This document shows positions 6,178 to 10,446 of a stretch of DNA of 10,446 nt, in pieces. The notes beneath the pieces are model-generated. The model ran no database searches and was not told the origin of the DNA. It worked only from the letters and a program-made list of their open reading frames with translations. The DNA lies in assembly GCA_937916345.1 (NCBI GenBank), contig CALFUE010000197.1:1-10446 (forward strand), in the 5' to 3' direction. The DNA comes from an uncultured bacterium (lineage in GTDB: Bacteria > Bacillota > Clostridia > Lachnospirales > Lachnospiraceae). The position numbers and the translations under genes are program-made. How positions within the stretch are numbered: the stretch's first letter is position 1; each line of letters begins with the position of its first letter.

Positions 6178-7182
6178 ATGGAAGAATACAAGAGTAATGG
6201 AAAGAAAAAAACCAGGGCTCCTGGGATCGTGTGGCTTGCGGTAGGGATAGTGCTGGTAGTGATAATCATAGAGCTCACCTGCTTCATCACATATCCGAAC
6301 CAGTATAATGTTGTAAAGACTCTGGGAAAGATCACCTCGGTGGTGGATAATCCCGGTTTTTCTGTCAGGATACCCCTTATCCAGACCGTAAATTCCATCC
6401 CGAAGGCAAAGCAGCTCTACGATATCAACGAGACCGAGATATATACCTCCGACAAGAAAAAAATGGTGGTAAATGCCTATGTGATATGGCATGTGACAGA
6501 CCCCACCAAGTATACGCAGACGCTCTCGGCAGCTGCGGTAAATGCAGAGAGCAAGATCAATTCCATGGTATACAACGCCATGAAGGTGGAGATTTCCTCC
6601 ATTACCCAGGATGAGCTCATCGCCAGCCGTGACGGAAAGATCACCGTCATAAACAATGTGGATGCTCTGGAGGATCTGGAGGTAAATGACATCGTATCCG
6701 AGGAGAATGTGGCAGAGATCGAGGTCATGAGCGTTTCTGACAAGATCCTGACCAGGATCGCGGAGGCGTCTCCCGAACAGTATGGTATCAATATCGACGA
6801 TGTAAAGATAAAGACGCTGGATCTCCCCGAGGAGAACAAGGCGGCTGTATACAATCGTATGATAACCGAGAGAAACAATATAGCCGCAGCCTACAAGGCG
6901 CAGGGACAGTCTGAGGCTCAGAAGATACGCAATACCACCGACAAGGAGGTTTCGGTCACCGTTTCAAAGGCACAGGCTGATGCCGCGCTGCTTGAGGCTG
7001 AGGGTGAGGCAGAGTACATGAAGATACTTTCCGAGGCCTATAATGATGAGGGAAAGGCTGACTACTATAGCTTTGTGAGACAGCTGGATGCGGCGAAGGA
7101 GTCGCTGTCCGGCGGAAATACTACACTTTTTCTGGATTCAGACTCACCGCTGGCAAGCGTATTCGAAAATGTAGGTGAATAA
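6178..7182 (+). CDS. hflC: HflC-like SPFH/band 7 membrane protein
   Basis: A 334-residue SPFH protein, the partner of the preceding HflK-like protein. A membrane segment covers residues 17-36. The SPFH domain follows with NPGFSVRIPLIQTV (58-71) and the HflC-like SDKKKMVVNAYVIWHVTDP (91-109). The family block YGINIDDVKIKTLDLPEE (202-219) and YNRMITERNNIAAAY (225-239) precede a long Ala/Glu coiled coil and the closing TTLFLDSDSPL motif, all strongly HflC-like. An acidic loop at about 155-187 occupies the place where E. coli HflC also has an insert. The ribosome binding site GGAGAGGAGG (6161-6170) lies inside the last codons of the HflK gene, with a two-base gap between the genes. No ftsH is next to it. 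It is the last gene of the operon. Confidence 0.9.
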   Translation: MEEYKSNGKKKTRAPGIVWLAVGIVLVVIIIELTCFITYPNQYNVVKTLGKITSVVDNPGFSVRIPLIQTVNSIPKAKQLYDINETEIYTSDKKKMVVNAYVIWHVTDPTKYTQTLSAAAVNAESKINSMVYNAMKVEISSITQDELIASRDGKITVINNVDALEDLEVNDIVSEENVAEIEVMSVSDKILTRIAEASPEQYGINIDDVKIKTLDLPEENKAAVYNRMITERNNIAAAYKAQGQSEAQKIRNTTDKEVSVTVSKAQADAALLEAEGEAEYMKILSEAYNDEGKADYYSFVRQLDAAKESLSGGNTTLFLDSDSPLASVFENVGE

Positions 7183-7194
7183 GAGTAAATATGA

Positions 7195-8928
7195 TTATAC
7201 AGAGGTCTGCAGGTCGTACACCGATCTGTAGACCCCTTTTTTTTGCAGCAGTTCGTGATGGTTTCCGCTCTCGATCAGGGATCCGTTTGACAGGACAAAA
7301 ATCCTGTCCGCATGCATGATGGTGGATATGCGGTGTGATATGATGATGACCGTAGACTCCCTCGTCTTTTCTATCAGATTGCGGCGGATTTTTTTTTCGG
7401 TGGCCGCGTCGACTGCGGACAGGGAGTCGTCAAAGATCATGATATCAGGATTTTTAATGAGGACAGTTGCGATAGCGGCTCGCTGCTTCTGCCCACCTGA
7501 CAGGGTCACGCCCTTCTCCCCTACGAAGGTGTCGAAGTCTACATCCAGAGCTGCTGTCTCTGCGGCAGCCTCGACGGCTTCTTTTGTGGCGGAGTCCTTC
7601 CCCAGACACAGATTTTCATAGAGAGTACGCGAGAAGAGGTATGGCTCTTGCAGAACAATGGAAACTCTGTTTCGCAATGCTTTTTTGTCTATTTCCGAGA
7701 TGTCCCGCCCAAATACAGTGATATGACCACTGTCAATACCTTTCTTTAGCGGGTAAAGACCGCAGAGCAGCAACATCAGCGTGGATTTCCCGCTTCCCGT
7801 GGCGCCCAGTATTCCCACGGTCTCTCCCATCTTTATCTCAAGGCTCATATCCTTTATTGCGAAAATGCCGGCCTCCGCGTCGGGATAGGAAAAGTTCACA
7901 CTCGAGAAGCGGACGACGGGGTCAGTTTTTACATTGATCTCTGCGGTGTCGGATATTTCTTCCTCTGACTCGGAATTCATGATGTATCTGATCCTGTCGA
8001 TGGAGACGCTGGCCTTGCTCATTTCAGAGATCACGCGACCTAATTGTCTCACGGGCCATACCATCATTGAATTGTAGGAGATGAAGGCCACTATCTCCCC
8101 AGGAGTCAGAATGCCATCCACACAGTATATACAGCCCATAACTACGCATATCAGGATCTGGGTGCTGGTAAAGAAGTCGCCCACGGCCCAGTACTCCGAG
8201 AGAATTTTCATGAGGTGAACCCACATCCCCGTGTACTCATTATTGAAATCGGTGAATTTGTCAGTTTCGTAGCGCTCACGTCCGAAGGCTCTGACAACTC
8301 TCACTCCTGTCAGGTTCTCCTGAACCATTGAAGAGAGGCGTCCCTCGCTCTCGTCGGCAGTCTCAAAGGCATTTCCGATCTTCTTGAAAAATATAAGGGA
8401 ATAGATTACGATTACCGGAATAAAAATGAGACTGATGAGAGACAGGGTGATAGAGATGTTAAACATACAGATTACGGCAAAGGTTATGAGTATCAGAGTA
8501 CGCACTAGCTCCGTTAGCTGTTCTGAGAGAAAGTTTTTTACGGTTTCCACATCCGAGGTGCAGCGCTGTATGATGTCTCCGGTTCGGTTTTCCTTGTACC
8601 AGGAGTAGGGAAGCTCCATGATGTGGGAGAACAGGCTGTCGCGCATGTGCTTCACCAGTTTTTCGGCTCCGATAGAGTTTGTCAGCTTGAAAAGATAGCG
8701 GAAGAGCGCGGCGGCAGCGGCCACGATCACTATTGTAACGACTATTTTGGGCAACACCGGGATATTTTTTGTTATCACTTCGTCAAGTATGTATTGGATC
8801 AGCCGCGGGTTTACCATGTCAAATACGCTGACCATACAGGTGCAGAGGGCTGCCAGGATAAACCATCTCTTCGATCCTGACATAAAATATAATATCATAG
8901 AAGTTTTCGTGTATTTATTTCTGTTCAT
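7195..8928 (-). CDS. ABC exporter half-transporter, degenerate Walker B subunit
   Basis: A 577-residue ABC exporter half, of normal length: six predicted membrane helices (about 22-44, 61-80, 136-156, 160-182, 250-272, 277-295), then the ATPase domain from about residue 338. Motifs: Walker A GATGSGKS (375-382), Q-loop Q427, canonical signature LSGGQ (476-480), Walker B IMIFD (496-500) and switch H532. The residue after Walker B, normally the catalytic Glu, is Asp (D501), so the ATP site built on its own Walker motifs should be poorly active. It needs a partner, evidently the gene just upstream, whose stop codon lies one base before this ATG. The pair resembles heterodimeric multidrug exporters (BmrCD, LmrCD, TM287/288 type), with substrate unknown. 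Its 3' end carries the terminator of the convergent operon. Confidence 0.93.
   Translation of the reverse strand: MNRNKYTKTSMILYFMSGSKRWFILAALCTCMVSVFDMVNPRLIQYILDEVITKNIPVLPKIVVTIVIVAAAAALFRYLFKLTNSIGAEKLVKHMRDSLFSHIMELPYSWYKENRTGDIIQRCTSDVETVKNFLSEQLTELVRTLILITFAVICMFNISITLSLISLIFIPVIVIYSLIFFKKIGNAFETADESEGRLSSMVQENLTGVRVVRAFGRERYETDKFTDFNNEYTGMWVHLMKILSEYWAVGDFFTSTQILICVVMGCIYCVDGILTPGEIVAFISYNSMMVWPVRQLGRVISEMSKASVSIDRIRYIMNSESEEEISDTAEINVKTDPVVRFSSVNFSYPDAEAGIFAIKDMSLEIKMGETVGILGATGSGKSTLMLLLCGLYPLKKGIDSGHITVFGRDISEIDKKALRNRVSIVLQEPYLFSRTLYENLCLGKDSATKEAVEAAAETAALDVDFDTFVGEKGVTLSGGQKQRAAIATVLIKNPDIMIFDDSLSAVDAATEKKIRRNLIEKTRESTVIIISHRISTIMHADRIFVLSNGSLIESGNHHELLQKKGVYRSVYDLQTSV
7204..7244 (+). 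terminator. strong intrinsic terminator of the HflK/HflC operon, inside the convergent ABC gene
   Basis: Thirteen pairs, 7204-7216 with 7222-7234 (two G-T), enclose the loop TACAC. Two C and eight T (7237-7244) follow. It is the strongest terminator in the window and acts on + strand transcripts. It lies wholly inside the 3' end of the - strand ABC gene: on that strand the hairpin encodes part of the C-terminal residues GVYRSVYDLQTSV, and the T8 reads as the A8 of its QKK codons. In the - direction no T run follows the hairpin, so it should not stop the ABC transcript. Confidence 0.9.
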
Positions 8929-8929
8929 A

Positions 8930-10446
8930 TCAACCTATCTGATCTATCACAGCATCATCATATTGTTTGGTGTAAAGCTCGTAATAGTAGCCTTTCTTTG
9001 TCATGAGGCTCTCGTGGGTGCCCTGTTCTGTTATATGACCGTCCTGCACAGCAAGTATCACATCCGCGCCGGTGATTGTGGAGAGCCTGTGGGCGATGAC
9101 GAAGCTGGTGCGTCCCTTTGTGACATAAGCTATGGCATCCTGTATTGCCTTTTCCGTCACTGTATCCACGGAGGCCGTCGCTTCGTCCAGTATCAGTATA
9201 CGGGGATTCGAGAGGAGCGCCCTTGCAAATGAAAGGAGCTGCTTTTCGCCGGTGGAGAGGGTGTCGCCTCCCTCGCCCACATTCGTATCCAGGCCAAAGG
9301 CCAGATTTTTTACGATCCTGTCGGCGGACACAAGTTTCAAAGCTTCCCAGATCTCTTCATCTGTGGCTTTTGGCTTTCCGTAGCGGAGATTATCCCTTAC
9401 GGAGCCGGAGAAGAGATAGGGAGTCTGAAGCACATAGCCCAGCTTCGAGTGGAGCCAGATCAGAGCCCTGTCGTTTGCTGGTCTGCCGTCTATCAGAACA
9501 TCTCCCTCGGTGGGCTCAAAGAATCTGCACACCAAATTTACCAAGGTGGATTTGCCCGCGCCGGTCTCACCGACTATAGCGACCATTGTCCCTGCCCTGA
9601 CCTTTAGATTGAAATCTTTCAATACCAGCTCGCTGCCATCGGGGTACATAAAGCTTACGTTTCTGAATTCCACATCCCCTATGAGTTCTTCCCAGTTCTC
9701 GTATTTGGGCTCAAAGGAGGTTCCGTATTTCTCGATCACATCATCTCTGTCATATACATCTGTTTGTGTATTCATCAGGTCAAAGAAGCGCTGTATGTTG
9801 ACCTGTATCGCGATGATCATGGTGAAGGATCGCACGAGGGACTGCAGGGGTTCCAGTATTCCCAGCGCATAGGAGATGAATACCGACAATGTCCCGATGC
9901 CCATTACCTCCTCCGATGTGATGATACCTCCGTAATACAGCACCATTGCGAGAATTGCGGAGGTGAGGAAGGTGACCGTGGAAATGAACAGAGCCGAGGT
10001 GTGACCCGCCTTTACCGCCATGTTTCGCATCTTATTTGTGTCGCTGTTGAAATTCTTCTTTATGACATCGTCGATAACCAGCGTTTTTATCTGCTTCGCG
10101 CCGGTGATACCCTCGTTGAAATCTGCCGTGATGACGGAATTCAGCTCCCGCACATGCTCGTTTAAAACAGTGAGCCTGCGTTGAAAATATGCAATTAGAA
10201 GCACTGCTACGGGGATAAAGATCACGAATATGAGGAAGAGTCTGAAATTTACAAAGAGCATTACGACCAGGGCGCTCAGTATGTAGGCACCGTTCCAGAC
10301 TGTGTCCATCAGCCTCCAGGCCACCATCTCACCGATCTTGCCGGAGTCACTCATGATCCGGGCATGGATGTAGCCCACGCTGTTCTGGTTGAAGTAGGAG
10401 AAGGACAGCGTCTGCAGGTGCGCGAAGGCGGCGTTGCGCAGATCCC
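8930..10446 (-). CDS. ABC exporter half-transporter, catalytic Walker B subunit, 5' truncated by window edge
   Basis: About 504 residues of an ABC exporter half are visible. The frame stays open to the window edge and already encodes conserved sequence (RNAAFAHLQTLSFSYFNQNS) before the first GTG at 10376-10378, so the true start is outside. Most of the membrane domain is present, with helices visible before and after the SFSYF intracellular region. ATPase motifs: Walker A GETGAGKS (9548-9571), Q-loop LQTPYLF, signature LSTGE instead of LSGGQ (9245-9259), Walker B ILILD followed by the catalytic Glu (codon 9182-9184), and the switch His in IAHRLS. It supplies the Glu its partner lacks, while the partner supplies the canonical signature, so one composite site is intact. 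The genes are one base apart (TGA-T-ATG), so translation is coupled. Any regulator would lie upstream, outside the window. Confidence 0.95.
   Translation of the reverse strand, partial: DLRNAAFAHLQTLSFSYFNQNSVGYIHARIMSDSGKIGEMVAWRLMDTVWNGAYILSALVVMLFVNFRLFLIFVIFIPVAVLLIAYFQRRLTVLNEHVRELNSVITADFNEGITGAKQIKTLVIDDVIKKNFNSDTNKMRNMAVKAGHTSALFISTVTFLTSAILAMVLYYGGIITSEEVMGIGTLSVFISYALGILEPLQSLVRSFTMIIAIQVNIQRFFDLMNTQTDVYDRDDVIEKYGTSFEPKYENWEELIGDVEFRNVSFMYPDGSELVLKDFNLKVRAGTMVAIVGETGAGKSTLVNLVCRFFEPTEGDVLIDGRPANDRALIWLHSKLGYVLQTPYLFSGSVRDNLRYGKPKATDEEIWEALKLVSADRIVKNLAFGLDTNVGEGGDTLSTGEKQLLSFARALLSNPRILILDEATASVDTVTEKAIQDAIAYVTKGRTSFVIAHRLSTITGADVILAVQDGHITEQGTHESLMTKKGYYYELYTKQYDDAVIDQIG

Noticed and set aside
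9145..9872. + strand open frames antisense to the upstream ABC gene
   Set aside because: The - strand encodes Walker A, signature and Walker B motifs here; the + frames are Arg/Ser/Pro-rich shadows.

Overview
The window looks like a stretch of chromosome from a low-to-mid GC Gram-positive anaerobe of the Clostridia, most plausibly a Lachnospiraceae member (Butyrivibrio/Roseburia-like). This rests on tRNA genes without encoded CCA, strong AGGAGG ribosome binding sites, Bacillus-type sigma-A promoters with extended -10 elements, an XpaC/TelA gene pair typical of Firmicutes, and an aldo/keto reductase with a ferredoxin tail typical of anaerobes. The taxonomic call is an inference from style, not from a marker gene.

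Layout. Positions 1-477 are a tRNA cluster: Asn (cut by the window edge), Glu, Thr, a CAT tRNA (Met or Ile2) and Leu, closed by an intrinsic terminator at about 497-522. An extended -10 promoter follows, with a possible seven-codon leader ORF, and then a monocistronic aldo/keto reductase with two 4Fe-4S motifs (704-1870). After a near-consensus promoter (1997-2025) comes a small zinc-ribbon membrane protein with a Pro/Gly-repeat linker (2076-2597) and its terminator.

The centre (2705-7244) is a four-gene operon, all on the + strand: an XpaC-like membrane/coiled-coil protein, a TelA-family protein, and an HflK/HflC-like pair of SPFH (stomatin/prohibitin) membrane proteins. One promoter is seen before the first gene, the gaps are 2-24 nt, and a very strong hairpin-plus-T8 terminator closes it. 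The arrangement suggests one membrane-associated complex: HflK/HflC would form a ring or microdomain scaffold, with XpaC and TelA as membrane-anchored and cytosolic helical partners. This is the most interesting part of the window. The individual families are known, but the function of the combination is not evident from the sequence.

The right end (7195-10446, - strand) holds two consecutive half-size ABC exporters, the upstream one cut by the window edge. Their ATPase motifs are complementary: one subunit has a canonical signature but lacks the Walker B glutamate, and the other has the glutamate but an altered signature. They are therefore expected to form a heterodimer with one working and one degenerate ATP site. 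The hfl operon and the ABC operon converge with 12 nt between stop codons, and the hfl terminator lies inside the 3' end of the ABC gene. No gene-free stretch exceeds 300 bases.
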